The notes: generated by a model not told the origin, from the sequence alone. A DNA stretch of 64,000 nt from Agapetus fuscipes (GCA_951799405.1 OX637353.1:16244001-16308000), one strand, 5' to 3'; positions 9,911-20,135 are shown, counted from the first letter of the stretch. Program-made: numbers and translations.

Positions 9911-10880
9911 CCTAGGAATGCGCTAACGCGTGCATTAGACAAAAATCCAAATTCAGTCTATAGGTAACCGTCCAACTGTCAACAAGTGTGTTACCTAATT
10001 GGAAAAAAATCCATATAAATTCCAGACTGGACATATTCCAAACGTACCAAAAGAAAACAAAATGTGGAATAATATTTCACGTAAAAACTATTTCTTATGA
10101 TTGTTTTCATTTGTCGAAATACTTAGCTCGCGAAAGTCACAGCTATTTCTAACAATAGAGATGTTCAAGTAGGAATGCTCGCGATAATAGATACTTTCGA
10201 AAATCATCCCTTACACAATGAGGTCGGAACACATTCGAATTCGGAATTCATCAGATATTTTCATACTTACGACAACACTTGAGGGGTATTCATAACAAAC
10301 GTCGTTGCTATGGTGATTTCATAGGTTTCTATGGTGATGTGTACATAAATTGAAGACGGAGTAGAGACACGTTGCTTACATAGAAAATTACAAAAAACAT
10401 TTCATATATCGTGAGCGAGAAAGCACTATCAACAGTGGATGGCGTCAAAGACTGGTGCTTCATGTCGTTAGGAACTAAATCACATTCATAGCCACTCCAT
10501 GAGAGGGGCCGACACTCCACACTTCCAACACTCAGACTAATTGAGAACAGTTTACGGTATTCCATCAGAGATCTGCCACAAGTAAATGAGATATCAGAAA
10601 AGCCAACTGTGAATCCGACATTGTATCGAGCTATTTTTTGCTCGCATGTATATTTGCCGAAATTAATGATCTCTCTCTTAGTTGAATCATATATTTTTTC
10701 CTTACCGTATAACAGAGTTAAATAACGTTATTTTTTGATGAGCTATTAGCATGGAAACCAAGAAGTAACGTTAAAAAGTATCATGATTCGAAAACAACAA
10801 AAACTTGAAAACCATGGAGGAAGAAATGTGAAAACTAATCCGATTGTGCAAATAAAAAAGATCTTGATTGAAAGAAAAAT
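9911..10880. other. About 1 kb without recognised features
   Basis: AT-rich. A block near 10145-10345 (TATTTCTAACAATAGAGATG, GGTGATTTCATAGG) resembles 24120-24260 in inverse orientation, so a diverged old repeat is likely. There is no convincing coding region. Confidence 0.4.
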
Positions 10881-11180
10881 CTGGTCTATAGCTCAATTGG
10901 TAGAGTGCTTCATTCCATGCCGAGAGCTCGGGTTCGAATCACACCGAGGGTGTCAGAAATGATTTCCCATGTTCGGCGTTTATTTTTAACCCAAAATAAA
11001 ATACCGGCAAGGTTTACTCAGCCTTTACAAGATATGAGTACCAGCGCCATCGGGATTTGGGAAACTCCCACATCAAATGAAGTGGTCGGCGTAAGATTTT
11101 AAAGATAAATAGGTAGCACTCGCCACTTGAGTCCCCTTAGAAGTTACACTAAATCTGTAGCTTAGTTGCGTTGCGTTGCC
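10881..11180 (+). mobile_element. SINE-B copy, full length
   Basis: The tRNA-like head has A box TAGCTCAATTGGTAGAG and B box GGTTCGAATCACA. It is followed by the family body (GTCAGAAATGATTTCCC, ACCGGCAAGGTTTACTCAGC, GAAGTGGTCGGCGTAAG) and the end CTTAGTTGCGTTG. It is somewhat diverged. Confidence 0.88.
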
Positions 11181-11540
11181 TGAATATTACATTCCAAAAT
11201 AAGTGGTTCACGCTGAGTGTGACAGTTGTTGTCTTAATCACTAACGTTGAAAAGTAAACAAGTAAAAAGTTCAGTTTCTAAAATTTCGCAAGAGATTCTG
11301 TCCAGGAAGTATTTTAGCAGAAATGTAATTGTATTAGCAAGATTTTAATTGTTATTTTCACGCATTGCTGGCAAAACAGTTCGCCGGCGTCGTGATGCTT
11401 CACTTTGTTGCAAAACAATGAAAAATCTGCAGAAACGATGTCGCGGCGCGAGGTCTCTAAGCCTGACACTAAACGGGCAATATGGGCCGATCGCGCAACG
11501 GTGACTTTTGACACGAGTATGCTTTTTACATATAGGTACT

Positions 11541-11585
<45 letters not shown>

Positions 11586-11870
11586 GTAGATGACATATGT
11601 ATAGCGCCGTTTCGTGATGTAGTCCAAGGGCGCTCGTGCATGTGATGCCAGAAATTTGCTTGTCTTCAGTGCATTCCGGGACTTTCCATGGTCCTCTAGC
11701 TCTCTCACATGATGTGGCAGTGGGAGGTGGTTTCAGGCCAGAAGACTAGCAACTTCAAATGCACGCTCTCCAAACACCGTGTTAACTCTTCTTATCGGCT
11801 CTTCAATACGTGAGTTGGGAGCAGTTAGGTTTAGGAAGTTGTCTGGAAACCCGCTACGCATTATTTGTCG
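11541..11870 (-). pseudogene. L-F LINE C-terminus with (ATC)n tail
   Basis: On the minus strand a decayed frame reads FGERAFEVA near 11790, then NHLPLPHHVRELEDHGK, then ARAPLDYITKRRY, and runs into the (ATC)n repeat at 11541-11585. The block FG(D/E)RAF.VA...W..LP recurs at 46.4, 49.3, 56.9 and 20.6 kb and is the usual C-terminal end of CR1/Jockey-type polyproteins. The trinucleotide run is therefore a retrotransposon tail, not a coding poly-His or poly-Met tract. Confidence 0.75.
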
Positions 11871-11969
11871 CGTCGACCGCTGACTTCGGTTGTGATAGAG
11901 ATCACATGGTTTAAGTTTTCACAGCATCAACAGCATGGTTCACTTTTGCCAATAGTAATAATAATAATA

Positions 11970-12430
11970 TTAAGATGATTTATTTGGTGAGCGCTGTTTT
12001 TGTGTGTATCACATCTCAAGAGCCCTCTGCGAGCTTGGTCGTCGCTGTAGAAAGCGCCAATTCTCAAGCATGACCCAGTTGTTGTAAGGTTGGATGGATC
12101 TTTCAGTGACCGGTCTTTGGTGAAGGTTTTATAAACTTTTCAACCCAGCGAAGAGCAAATTTCATTGACATAGCAAATTTGGAAATATAAATGGTAAATT
12201 TTTTGCTTGATTTTCTGGTTCCGGGTTTTGACCGTGGTCCATGTTTTTGCTTGTCTTCTTCTTTTTTCTTTTTATTCTTTCTTGAAGACTTTCAGCTTAC
12301 GTTTCGTCTCCTCTGTGGGCGACTTCTTCGGAGTTCTGCTCGCTTCTGGTATATTTTTTGTGCTCTGCCGGGATTCGAATCCACAGCCTTCCATTTACGA
12401 GTCCGTAGTGTTCCAAGACTGGTTATGCCA
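11970..12430 (-). mobile_element. SINE-C copy split by a 150 bp insertion
   Basis: A reverse SINE-C. The body is at 11970-12198 and the head at 12350-12425 (CTCTGCCGGGATTCGAATCC). A foreign segment separates them within the AAATATACCATTTATATTT block, with a GGTA(A/T)ATTTT-like duplication at both junctions. Confidence 0.75.
12200..12350 (-). other. Insertion of unknown origin in SINE-C
   Basis: On the minus strand it is A-rich and Lys/Glu-rich if translated (for example near GAAAGAATAAAAAGAAAAAA). No family was recognised. A retrocopied piece of a cellular mRNA is possible, but no poly-A boundary is clear. Confidence 0.35.
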
Positions 12431-12821
12431 CTGCGGTTTCAGGGTAAAGCGGCAGGAGTTGCAAAGCTTGTTTAATGCTGCACGTACGCATGCAACGCTA
12501 CGCTAAATGATCGGTTACTGATAGCTCTCCATCTGATTTAGTTATTTTGAGGATGTGGACGTGATTCACTAGTCAGATGAAAGCAAGAGTGGCCGCGTCC
12601 GATGTACAGTTGCGGCGTGGTGGGTTCGAAACCCACTTACAGAGATCTATAGCACATGTTTTTTATTGGCTCGCAATAAAAAAACGTGTTTTATTGTCAG
12701 ATCGCCGACAACCAGTTCCAGAGTCTGTCTGTGTGGACTGAGAGAGAGGTGGGCGAACTAAATAAATATAATGCGAAGTGCAGATGAACGTAATCAGCAT
12801 AATTTCTGCATCAATGAGCCT

Positions 12822-13033
12822 TGACTTATATGGCATCTTGGCATGCGGCTGACCAACCATGCTGTAGAAAATGGTTCACTTTGCTAAAGTCACCCCTGTT
12901 TCAGGGAAGGTCGGCAGGAGTTGCAGGGTGTATGCTCATTTGAGATTCGGGTTTGTTTAAGTCCACATGCGGCATGTTTAAGCGTTTTAACAGTATGGGT
13001 GGTCAGCCTCATACCAACCTATAAGTCAAGGAA
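12822..13033. mobile_element. Inverted SINE-A fusion with heads at both ends
   Basis: A plus-strand SINE-A runs from CCTTGACTTATATGGC to the central palindrome (CCACATGCGGCATGTTTAAG). The sequence then switches to the last 50 bases of a minus-strand copy ending TATAAGTCAAGGAA. Both outer ends are therefore the 5' head, as terminal inverted repeats of about 45 bp. Confidence 0.75.
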
Positions 13034-13072
13034 TAATTTTGATTATGAATTTTCAACATTTATAATTTTTAC

Positions 13073-13330
13073 CGGTGCGTACTTAGTGTAGTGGTAACAC
13101 CTCGGACTCGATAATGGAAAGCCGTGGGTTCGAATCTCGGTGGGACACAAAAAATATACCATTTATATTTTCAAATTTTCTCTTCGCTGGGTTGAAAAAT
13201 TCAACTCCTTTTACCAAGGACCGGTCACCAAAGGTCCATTCAGCCCTACAACATCTGGGTCTTTCTAAAGCGATGACTAAGCTCGCAGAGGGCTCTTGAG
13301 GTGTGGTTCACACAAAACCTTATAATTATT
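13073..13330 (+). mobile_element. SINE-C copy
   Basis: Head TAGTGTAGTGGTAACACC with B box GGGTTCGAATCTCGG, then the normal body to GTGGTTCACACAAAAC and an (ATT)n tail. A small deletion removes part of TCTTGCTTGAGAATTG. Confidence 0.87.
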
Positions 13331-13658
13331 ATTATTATTATAATTTCTGCTTTAATGGGCCTCACGAAAGGAAGCCGACTTGTTTTTTTTTTTCTTCTTT
13401 TAAATATCAATACATTTTTTTTAGCTCGTATGAAACACAAGCAGTTTAATGATTATACAATGTGGGAGTTACTTTAATTGATTTAATTTGATTTTAATAA
13501 GAAGGACTGGCACTAAAATTATTCTTTCGTATCACCTTGACACATAATAAATATGTTAGTAAGTAGCTCACAATCTAACTCTGAGAAATCAAATCAAAAA
13601 TATAAATACGACGGCTAGTTATATGAGGAAGATATTTTTTTAAATAAATACTTATTCA

Positions 13659-13853
13659 AAAAATTAAAATTAAAAATAAAAACAAATTGTATAAGGCTAC
13701 GGGGCGAGTAAAATTTAATAATGTACGACCGGTTTCGGAAACAATGTTTCCATCATCAGGTACACAATTTTATAAACAAATATTATAATAAACAAATTTT
13801 ACTCGCCCCGTAGCCTTATACAATTTGTTTTTATTTTTAATTTTAATTTTTTA
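13659..13853 (-). mobile_element. Inverted-repeat insertion with hammerhead-like loop (H1)
   Basis: Two arms of about 58 bp (13659-13716 and 13794-13853, containing GGCTACGGGGCGAGTAAAAT and its inverse) flank a 77 bp loop. The loop holds the ribozyme-like core at 13722-13764. Two other inverted-repeat elements in the window have the same plan with unrelated arm sequence. Confidence 0.8.
13722..13764 (-). ncRNA. Hammerhead ribozyme-like core, short stem III
   Basis: On the minus strand CTGATGA (13759-13753) is followed by stem II GGAAAC/GTTTCC, then GAAA (13736-13733) and ACCGGTC. Flanking TGTAC and GTACA can pair as stem I. All invariant hammerhead core bases are present, and the predicted cleavage follows the GUC triplet. 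Stem III would be only the self-complementary ACCGGU, so activity would need dimers, as known for hammerheads of Penelope-like elements and retrozymes. The fold is inferred by eye. Confidence 0.7.
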
Positions 13854-14324
13854 AAAATGAAAGGTTACAAAGTGAATGCCTCATCAATTAATGAAAAATA
13901 CTTATTCGTTTAAGGTTTGTGTATCGACATTGTGAAAAATATTTTTTAAATTAATAATGTAAAAACAAAAACAAAAAGTTTCTCTTCGCGAGTTGATTGA
14001 GTTCCTCGAGCGCTTGTTCTTTTGATAATGGTGTGATAACATGGGAAATTATCCTCATTTGACAATAAACCGAAAGAAAAGCAAAAATGAATTAGAAGAA
14101 AATACAGGCGTGGATATTTTCGTGGAAACAGTTAATACGATTTTACGAAGGTTTATTCAGCCTTCACTGAAACGTGAACACTGAAAAGTGTGCGAAAATT
14201 AATCACATCATGCGGCCGCAATCTGACTGCTAGAGGCCTCTTTTATCTGTCAAATATTTTTGAGACGCACTTATTAAGTGCTGTCAGTAAGGACGTCGTT
14301 TTATGTAAAAATAAGATAATACGC

Positions 14325-14706
14325 GGTTGATCTGTAATGTTGGCGGCTAGGGTTTATTAAATTGGAATTTGTTTTTATTTGTAAATGGATATTTTGTATT
14401 TGGATATTATTATTTAGTGATGTATAAAATGTAATTTGTCGTGTGTGTGTGTTCCTTGACTTATAGGTTGGTATGCGGCTGACCACCCATGCTGTAAAAA
14501 TGGTTCACTTTGCCAATGTCACCCCTGTCTCAGGGAAGGACGGCAAGAGTTGCAGGGTGTATGTCCATTTGAGATTTGGTTTTTATGTTGTAGGTTCACA
14601 TGAGGCATGTGCAAGCGCGAACTTGTACGTGTCTGGTTGTGAGAATGCATGTAATGTGAATCTCTAATGTAACATATCTTTGCAACTTAGATTAGATTAG
14701 ATTAGA
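14325..14706 (+). mobile_element. L-T LINE 3' UTR with SINE-A tail
   Basis: It begins with the end of the L-T frame region (GTTGATCTGTAATGTTGGCG), then a T-rich spacer containing a GTGTGTGT tract. From CCTTGACTTATAGG at 14457 it is a complete SINE-A with a TTAGA tail. The spacer matches 33930-34035. Confidence 0.8.
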
Positions 14707-14948
14707 CGCCCAGAAAATTGGTTGAATCTACGAAATAATTCGAACAGTTGTTATGTTTAAATTTAGAGCTACCTCCAGGATGACCCTAGGATACTTACTC
14801 CCGGCTAGCCATCGTCACTCAGGGCGTGGGAATTGTTTTCTATTGATATTGCTTATTCTACTTCGGAAAGGTTGCGCAATTAAAACATTTGATCGAAACA
14901 AAACAGGGGTTTTTTAAAGTTAATATTGAAAAAGGAAAGGGAGGATGT

Positions 14949-15271
14949 CCGGTCGATAGCTCAGTTAGTAGATTGCTTGCATTCCATGCCGTGAGCTCGG
15001 GTTCGAATCCCGCCGAGGGTGTCAGAAATGATTTCCCGTTTCGGTGCTTATTTCAAGCCCCAAAATAAAATACCGGCAAGGTTTACTCAGCCTTCACAAG
15101 AAATGAGTACCAGCCCACTCGGGAGCTGGGAAACCCCTACTTCAACTGAAGTGGTTGGCGTAAGGCCGGCCCCCTTACATGTAAAAATAAATAGGTTCAA
15201 CTCGCCACATGCGACCCCTTCGGGGATAACGCGGCAAGAAGTTACACTATGTGTGTTGCTTAGTTGCGTTA
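14949..15271 (+). mobile_element. SINE-B copy, full length
   Basis: Starts GTCCGGTCGATAGCTCAG, with a variant A box (GTTAGTAGATTGC) and a perfect B box (GGTTCGAATCCCG), and ends CTTAGTTGCGTTAC. It is followed by an A-rich stretch. Confidence 0.9.
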
Positions 15272-15275
15272 CATG

Positions 15276-15656
15276 ATGATTTACGTCAAGTGTAATAAAA
15301 AAAAATTAAAGAATTAAGAAAGTTGGTAGAAGGCTTCAAATACAATGTATTTACTCAGTACTTTACATAATCATCTTGCAACATTATGGCTCTTTAATAA
15401 ATAAATAAACATCCAAACATAATAATTACATCTTTATAATTTGTAAGCACTTATTCTTACTGTAATCATCATCGTGCGGATAAGTTAGCTTACGCAAGAT
15501 ACGCGAGAGCAAGTTGCAACTTAAAGTTCAGCATGTCGAGAAGATTAGGAATATTACAAATACAGCTGGAGGTCGCGCACACAGACCACTCACGTCATAA
15601 ACGGAGCTGGAGGTAAGAAAGTGCTGGGGAATTTCACAATAGCGTATATACTTGAG
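15276..15656. other. Spacer between opposed SINE-B copies
   Basis: AT-rich with no recognised family. It separates a plus and a minus SINE-B, which together form an inverted pair about 1 kb across. Confidence 0.45.
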
Positions 15657-15976
15657 CACGCAACTAAGCTACACATATAGTGTAATTTCTTGCCGCGTTA
15701 TCCACGAATGAGTCGCATATGGCGAGTGAACCTATATTTTTACAGGTCAGTGGGCCTGCCTTACGCCGATCACTTCAGTGAAGTAGGGGGTTTCTCAGCT
15801 CCCGAGGGGGCTGGTACCCATTTCTTGAGAAGGCTGAGTAAACCTTGTCGGTTTTTCTTTTAATTTAAGGATTGACATAAACACCGAAACGGGAAATCAT
15901 TTCTGACATCATTTCATTTTCCCCAGCTCACGGCATAGAATCCAAGCACTCTACCAACTGAGCTATCGACAGGACA
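15657..15976 (-). mobile_element. SINE-B copy, full length, reverse
   Basis: Tail GCAACTAAGCTACACATATA at the left and head CTACCAACTGAGCTATCGAC at the right. The B box is decayed, because the region between TTCTGACA and GCTCACGGCAT is altered. Confidence 0.87.
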
Positions 15977-16176
15977 ATTTTTGTGTGTATAATTATTATG
16001 CTTAAAATCTGCGCTATATTAAAGTATAAAACATTTTACCAAATAAACTGAAACAGCACCTCCATCGAGGGTTCCATTTTTCATAGATTTTTTGGAAAAC
16101 GCTATGAAAAGGTTCACAGGTAGAATTTTGTACATGGGGAGCAAGGCCATACGGCCTTGCATGGGGAGGTAGGTAC

Positions 16177-16339
16177 TGTAAAGGTCTTTGAGTGTTGGGT
16201 GTTATTAAATAAAACTCTTGCATGCCCTTTTCTTACACGCAAATTTTATTGTTTTTTCCAAGCTGTTGTTTTTGGGAACAAAAGAAGCAGCATTCTAAAA
16301 TTCAAAATTAACAGCCCTGTTAGGTACAAAATCACTACA
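16177..16339 (-). repeat. 3' LTR
   Basis: 163 bp, TG...CA. In the element's sense this is the downstream LTR, because the purine-rich tract GGAGGGGACCTC (16340-16351, minus strand) immediately precedes it. Confidence 0.9.
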
Positions 16340-16644
16340 GAGGTCCCCTCCAGCATTTGCCAAGGGCAGATGCGATGAAAGTGGTGATCGGTGAATCTTG
16401 ACTTCTCTTAGATTTTTAGTAGAATCTCTCTGGAAAGTGGACTCGTCGGCCAGATCTTGTGCGGTTGTTCGGTGTTTGCTGCTTGTTGCAGCAGTGTTTT
16501 CTGTGCCGTTGTTCGGCGATTGGTTGTGCTGTAGTTCAGCGGTTGTTGTTAGTTGTGCTGGGCAGCTATGTTGGGCGACGTTCAAACCTCCAGGGCCTTG
16601 TTGCACTGGTTGGAATTGAGGAGTCGGCTGCAGCGGGAGTTGCT

Positions 16645-17278
16645 GTAGTTCAGCGGTTGCTGTGCCGTAGTTCGGCGGGTTGCTGCTTGTTGCAGCAGTT
16701 GCTGTGCCGTAGTTCGGCGGGTTGCTGCTTGTTGTAGCAGTTGCTGTGCCGTAGTTCGGCTGGTTGCTGTTTGTTACAGATGTTGCTGTGCCGTAGTTCG
16801 GCGGGTTGCTGCTTGTTGCAGCTGTTGCTGTGCCGTAGTTCGGCGGGTTGCTGCTTGTTGCAGCAGTTGCTGTGCCGTAGTTCGGCTGGTTGCTGTTTGT
16901 TACAGATGTTGCTGTGCCGTAGTTCGGCGGGTTGCTGCTTGTTGCAGCAGTTGCTGTGCCGTAGTTCGGCGGGTTGCTGCTTGTTGCAGCTGTTGCTGTG
17001 CCGTAGTTTGGCGGGTTGCTGCTTGTTGCAGCAGTTGCTGTGCCATAGTTTGGCGGGTTGCTGCTTGTAGCAGCAGTTGCTGTGCCATAGTTTGGCGGGT
17101 TGCTGCTTGTTGCAGCAGTTGCTGTGCCATAGTTTGGCGGGTTGCTGCTTGTTGCAGCAGTTGCTGTGCCATAGTTTGGCGGGTTGCTGCTTGTTGCAGC
17201 AGTTGCTGTGCCATAGTTTGGCGGGTTGCTGCTTGTTGCAGCAGTTGTTGTTCCGTAGTTCGGCGGGTTGCTGCTGGT
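16645..17278. repeat. 42 bp minisatellite, about 15 units
   Basis: The unit reads GTTGCTGTGCCATAGTTTGG then CGGGTTGCTGCTTGTTGCAG. The 42 bp length keeps frame. Left units carry CCGTAGTTCGG and right units CCATAGTTTGG. Some alternate with TTACAGATG variants, so a longer sub-period exists on the left side. Confidence 0.93.
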
Positions 17279-17535
17279 TGCATCATGGTGGTTGCTGTTA
17301 TATCAGCAAGTGGCCAAATTTTGTTATGTCCACAGGCGGAATTGGCCTGGCGGAATTGTGTTTCCGCTCGGAGAATCCACAACGCGGCATTCTCCTTCCA
17401 GAAAGGAGCTAGCTTGACGCTAACCGCAATGCACGTGTGTGGTCGGATTTTCGCCGGTCGCCATTTTTTTTTTTTGACAAAATGGTTTTCAAACACTATT
17501 TTTGGTGAAAACTTGTTGACACTTGGTTGGAACAC
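16900..17535 (-). CDS. Gag-like remnant fused to a minisatellite repeat domain
   Basis: A 211-codon frame. Residues around 40-62 read VKLAPFWKENAALWILRAE and TQF, which resembles the start of the capsid domain in insect Gypsy Gag proteins (PPFWPE...LWFAQVEAQF type). About 30 residues later the capsid similarity stops and the frame becomes a 14-residue repeat AATRQTMAQQLLQQ repeated to the end. No zinc knuckle or protease is visible. A related frame at 16295-16606 may be the former continuation. I cannot tell whether any protein is made. Confidence 0.6.
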   Translation of the reverse strand: MFQPSVNKFSPKIVFENHFVKKKKWRPAKIRPHTCIAVSVKLAPFWKENAALWILRAETQFRQANSACGHNKIWPLADITATTMMQPAATRRTTEQQLLQQAATRQTMAQQLLQQAATRQTMAQQLLQQAATRQTMAQQLLQQAATRQTMAQQLLLQAATRQTMAQQLLQQAATRQTTAQQQLQQAATRRTTAQQLLQQAATRRTTAQQHL

Positions 17536-17575
17536 AATTTAATTGGAATAACACCCTTTTTAACTGTTTTTCCAA

Positions 17576-17589
17576 GTCGGGGTCACCAA
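17576..17589 (-). promoter_or_regulatory. Primer binding site of the LTR element
   Basis: On the minus strand TTGGTGACCCCGAC directly follows the 5' LTR. Such TGG-starting sequences pair with a tRNA 3' end to prime minus-strand synthesis and are common in insect Ty3/Gypsy elements. Which tRNA is used cannot be settled by eye. Confidence 0.75.
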
Positions 17590-17753
17590 TGTAAAGGTCT
17601 TTGTGTGTTGGGTGTTATTAAATAAAACTCTTGCATGCCCTTTTCTTACACGCAAATTTTTATTGTTTTTTCCAAGCTATTGTTTTTGGGAACAAAAGAA
17701 GCAGCATTCTAAAATTCAAAATTAACAGCCCTGTTAGGTACAAAATCACTACA
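17590..17753 (-). repeat. 5' LTR
   Basis: 164 bp, TG...CA. It differs from the partner LTR by two substitutions and one extra T. Confidence 0.9.
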
Positions 17754-17921
17754 GTACTATACAGGGTACACAATACTCTGCATAAAAAGGCCAAGTCTGA
17801 CATGTACAGATGACGTCAGCGAATAGCACGACGTGTAATTATTTTCAATTTGGCACTTACCTATTTCATATGATGATTTATTTAATGTGCGTACAACGGC
17901 AATGAGATCACTCCGTAGAAA

Positions 17922-18252
17922 TTAGAAAGTTCCGAGAGGATGGCAGCAATGTGGGGCAGAGGAGTTTAATACAAACGTCATCTTGCTTCCTAAGCCCGTC
18001 TCAGTCCACTCCTGAACGTAGACCTCCTCCAATCTTCTCGATGTTTGTGTTTTGGCTGCTGTGTTCAGCCACCTCAGTTGGGGTCTCCCCACTCTCCGCT
18101 TGGACATCCTGGGTCGCCACTGGACGATCCTTTACATGGTTCTGTATTGCAACGTGACTTGCCCAGCGCCACTTTAAGCAGGCCACTCGCTGTATGACAT
18201 CAGTGACACCAGTGTGTCTACGGATCTCCTGGGCTGGAAGTCTCACCACCAT
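17922..18252 (-). pseudogene. RTE-like RT C-terminus, frameshifted
   Basis: One frame reads PAQEIRRHTGVTDVIQRV, then LKWRWASHVA, close to the I..RTGV.D...R...LKW.WAGH motif of RTE-clade polyproteins. A second frame at 17922-18107 gives RRVGRPQLRWLN, then SRRLEEVYVQEWTETG, the usual terminal GRP..RW...RRLEEAYVQQWT motif. Motif order is correct, but a frame change separates them and the upstream RT domain is missing. It is a dead 5'-truncated copy. Confidence 0.8.
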
Positions 18253-18528
18253 GTTAATTCTTACCTACCGAATACTTTATGCTCTTCCCTACACCTTGAA
18301 GGATCGCGGCAGCTTTGCTTCTGTCCGAGCGCAAAGCTCGCCAGCTCTTTCCTAAGGCTTTTAAAAGCTGCTCTCTGCCCAATGCAGACTGAACACTGCA
18401 CACTGCACACTATACAGTACACACTGCAAAGAGAGTACCTTTGCTCACTCTGAGGTCCTAGTGCAGGTACTGGCCGCAAAACTCGCGCAAATTTTACTTT
18501 TTTTATGTACGAATAGTAAAGTATCTCA

Positions 18529-18731
18529 GGGGTGGAAGCCTCGACGGCTGTCGGTAGATCTTACCGTAACTATTTGTAGATAGGACGCTCTATAAAATGA
18601 CGGTGCCAGAACAGCTGATCGTTGCTCCATATAAAATTAATTAGCTGTTGATACCCCGCCATGTTTTATTCCGCTCTTTCTTCTAATAGAGACGGTAAGA
18701 CCTATCGACGGTCATCAAGACTTCCACCCTG
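18529..18731 (+). mobile_element. MITE M copy, well preserved
   Basis: Both termini are clear: GGGGTGGAAGCCTCGACGG and CTGTCGGTAGATCTTACCG at the left, with the inverse ending GACTTCCACCCTG at the right. Length is about 203 bp with no coding capacity. The interior pair AGGACGCTCTATAAAATGAC and CATGTTTTATTCCGC is itself inverted. Confidence 0.85.
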
Positions 18732-18892
18732 TTTGAATATAGATAGAAGTAGTACTTACGAGTTTGTTTTTTAAAAAATGAGCGTTTTTATTTGTTCCAC
18801 AAGATTATTATTTTGATTTCACAGACCACCAAACATCCAACTTAGCTTTTGTAGGGTTTGTGTATTCACACAGTGAAAATTCATTTTTTTTT

Positions 18893-18991
18893 AAATAAAG
18901 CTATTTTTTGTTTAACGTAGTTTATTTTCACAATAATTTAATAAAGTTTATTGTGAAAATAAACTACGTTAAACAAAAAATAGCTTTATTT
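18893..18991. repeat. Near-perfect 44 bp palindrome
   Basis: Arms 18893-18936 and 18948-18991 (AAATAAAGCTATTTTTTG and onward) are reverse complements around an 11 bp loop. It resembles the H1 and H2 insertions in shape but lacks a ribozyme-like loop. Confidence 0.85.
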
Positions 18992-18995
18992 TATC

Positions 18996-19610
18996 CAACT
19001 TAGCGTTTATTATTTTATCAAACTGACAGTTATTTGGACAACAACATTTGAAAATAATTAAACAATAAATTGTAAGGAAATGACTTGATATGCGGTTTAA
19101 GCCTCCATCGCATCCTATTTCACTATATATAGGTACAGAGAATTCCTGCCATCAGTAACAATCGATCTTTTCTATCGAACATTCCAGGGATTCTCTTTCA
19201 CAATAAAACCCATTAAACGTTTCGGGTACTTGAGACGATGAGCTACGTCCTATAACGTTTGAAGGTATTCCACCTACCATACATAGGTACTCGTAGATAC
19301 TGTCTCTCTATGGGAAAGGATCTCAACTGCACAAAGGTGCGGCATGTGCGTACGCGTGACAGCACGCTGCGTGGGTGGCCCGATGCAAGCAAGACCCCTC
19401 CATGACAGCACGGATCTTGATTCTGTACGTAAACAGACAGATAGCGTGAAATACTATACAGCTGACATTTTGTTACGTTTGTAAAGCAAATAAATGTGCG
19501 CCATCAGTCAGTGGGTGTCACAGTGAGGAGGCTGCGTGGTTGCCAAACAGCGGCGGAAAAAGTGGACTACGTATTCAAAACGTGAAATCGGACGGTTGGC
19601 AAATAAAAAA
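18996..19610. other. Spacer
   Basis: No family recognised. Bases 19330-19420 are GC-richer (GCGGCATGTGCGTACGCGTG), but no coding frame stands out. Confidence 0.4.
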
Positions 19611-19617
19611 AAAACGT

Positions 19618-19800
19618 ATCTAAGCTCCACATATAGCGTTATTTTTTACCTTCGTTATCCGCGAAGGGGTTGCATGTGTCAATTCGGGATAGCGGCAGGT
19701 ACAGTACAATACCCGTAGTACGAGTTTTTTCAAGTTCACATACATTTTTCTCGAATACTCGATACTTAGAGTATTATGAAAAAACTTGTACTACGGGTAC
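19618..19800. mobile_element. SINE-B fragment followed by small fold-back F3
   Basis: 19618-19700 is a reverse SINE-B tail (TAAGCTCCACATATAGCG). 19709-19800 is a 92 bp inverted repeat with ends ACCCGTAGTACGAGTTTTTT and AACTTGTACTACGGGT. Its ends resemble F1 and F2, but it lacks their interior. Confidence 0.65.
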
Positions 19801-19841
19801 AGAACAGCTATCTTCATGGAGTACAATATCCACTAGCTGTA

Positions 19842-20135
19842 TGTGGACCGGTTCGCAGTCTAGTGGTTAACACTTCGGACTTGCAAATGGAAGGTCATGG
19901 GTTTGAACCCCGGAGGAGCACAAAAAAATACAAGTTACATTTTCAAATATGCTCTTCCCTGGGTTGAATAATTCATATACGTTTACCAAAGACCAGTCAC
20001 CCAAGGTCGGTCCAGCTTTACAGCAACTAGGTCTTGCTTAAGAATTGGCGCCATCTACAGCGACGACCGAGCTCGCACAGGGCTCTTGAAGTGTGATACA
20101 CACAAAACAGCGCTCACCAAACAAACCATCTTATT
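19842..20135 (+). mobile_element. SINE-C copy
   Basis: Head GGTTCGCAGTCTAGTGGTTA, B box GGGTTTGAACCCCGG, full body to AACAGCGCTCACCAAACAAA and an (ATT)n tail. It is moderately diverged. Confidence 0.88.

Larger units (their letters stand above)
16177..17753 (-). mobile_element. Non-autonomous LTR retrotransposon (Gypsy-like)
   Basis: Two LTRs of 163-164 bp at 16177-16339 and 17590-17753 differ at about three positions, start TG, end CA, and are flanked by a 4 bp duplication GTAC (16173-16176 and 17754-17757). The primer binding site lies inside the right LTR and the purine tract inside the left, so the element reads on the minus strand. Between them are only a partial gag-like frame and a minisatellite. 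No protease, RT or integrase is present, so movement would need proteins from another element. The near-identical LTRs imply recent insertion. Confidence 0.9.

Noticed and set aside
11526..11708. Poly-Ser, poly-His or poly-Met proteins around a trinucleotide run
   Set aside because: The run is the (ATC)n tail of an L-F LINE on the minus strand. The frames are readings of a microsatellite.
15019..15276. Open frames of 65-119 codons in SINE-B copies (for example 10905, 15019, 32964, 33008 and 51329)
   Set aside because: They are the same SINE-B body translated repeatedly, including its tRNA-like head region. They are copies of a non-coding element.
16900..17535. A Gln-rich cellular structural protein
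   Set aside because: It lies entirely between two LTRs with a primer site and purine tract, and its start resembles Gag.
18893..18991. A fourth hammerhead-type insertion
   Set aside because: The arms are near-perfect, but the 11 bp loop has no CTGANNA or GAAA segment.
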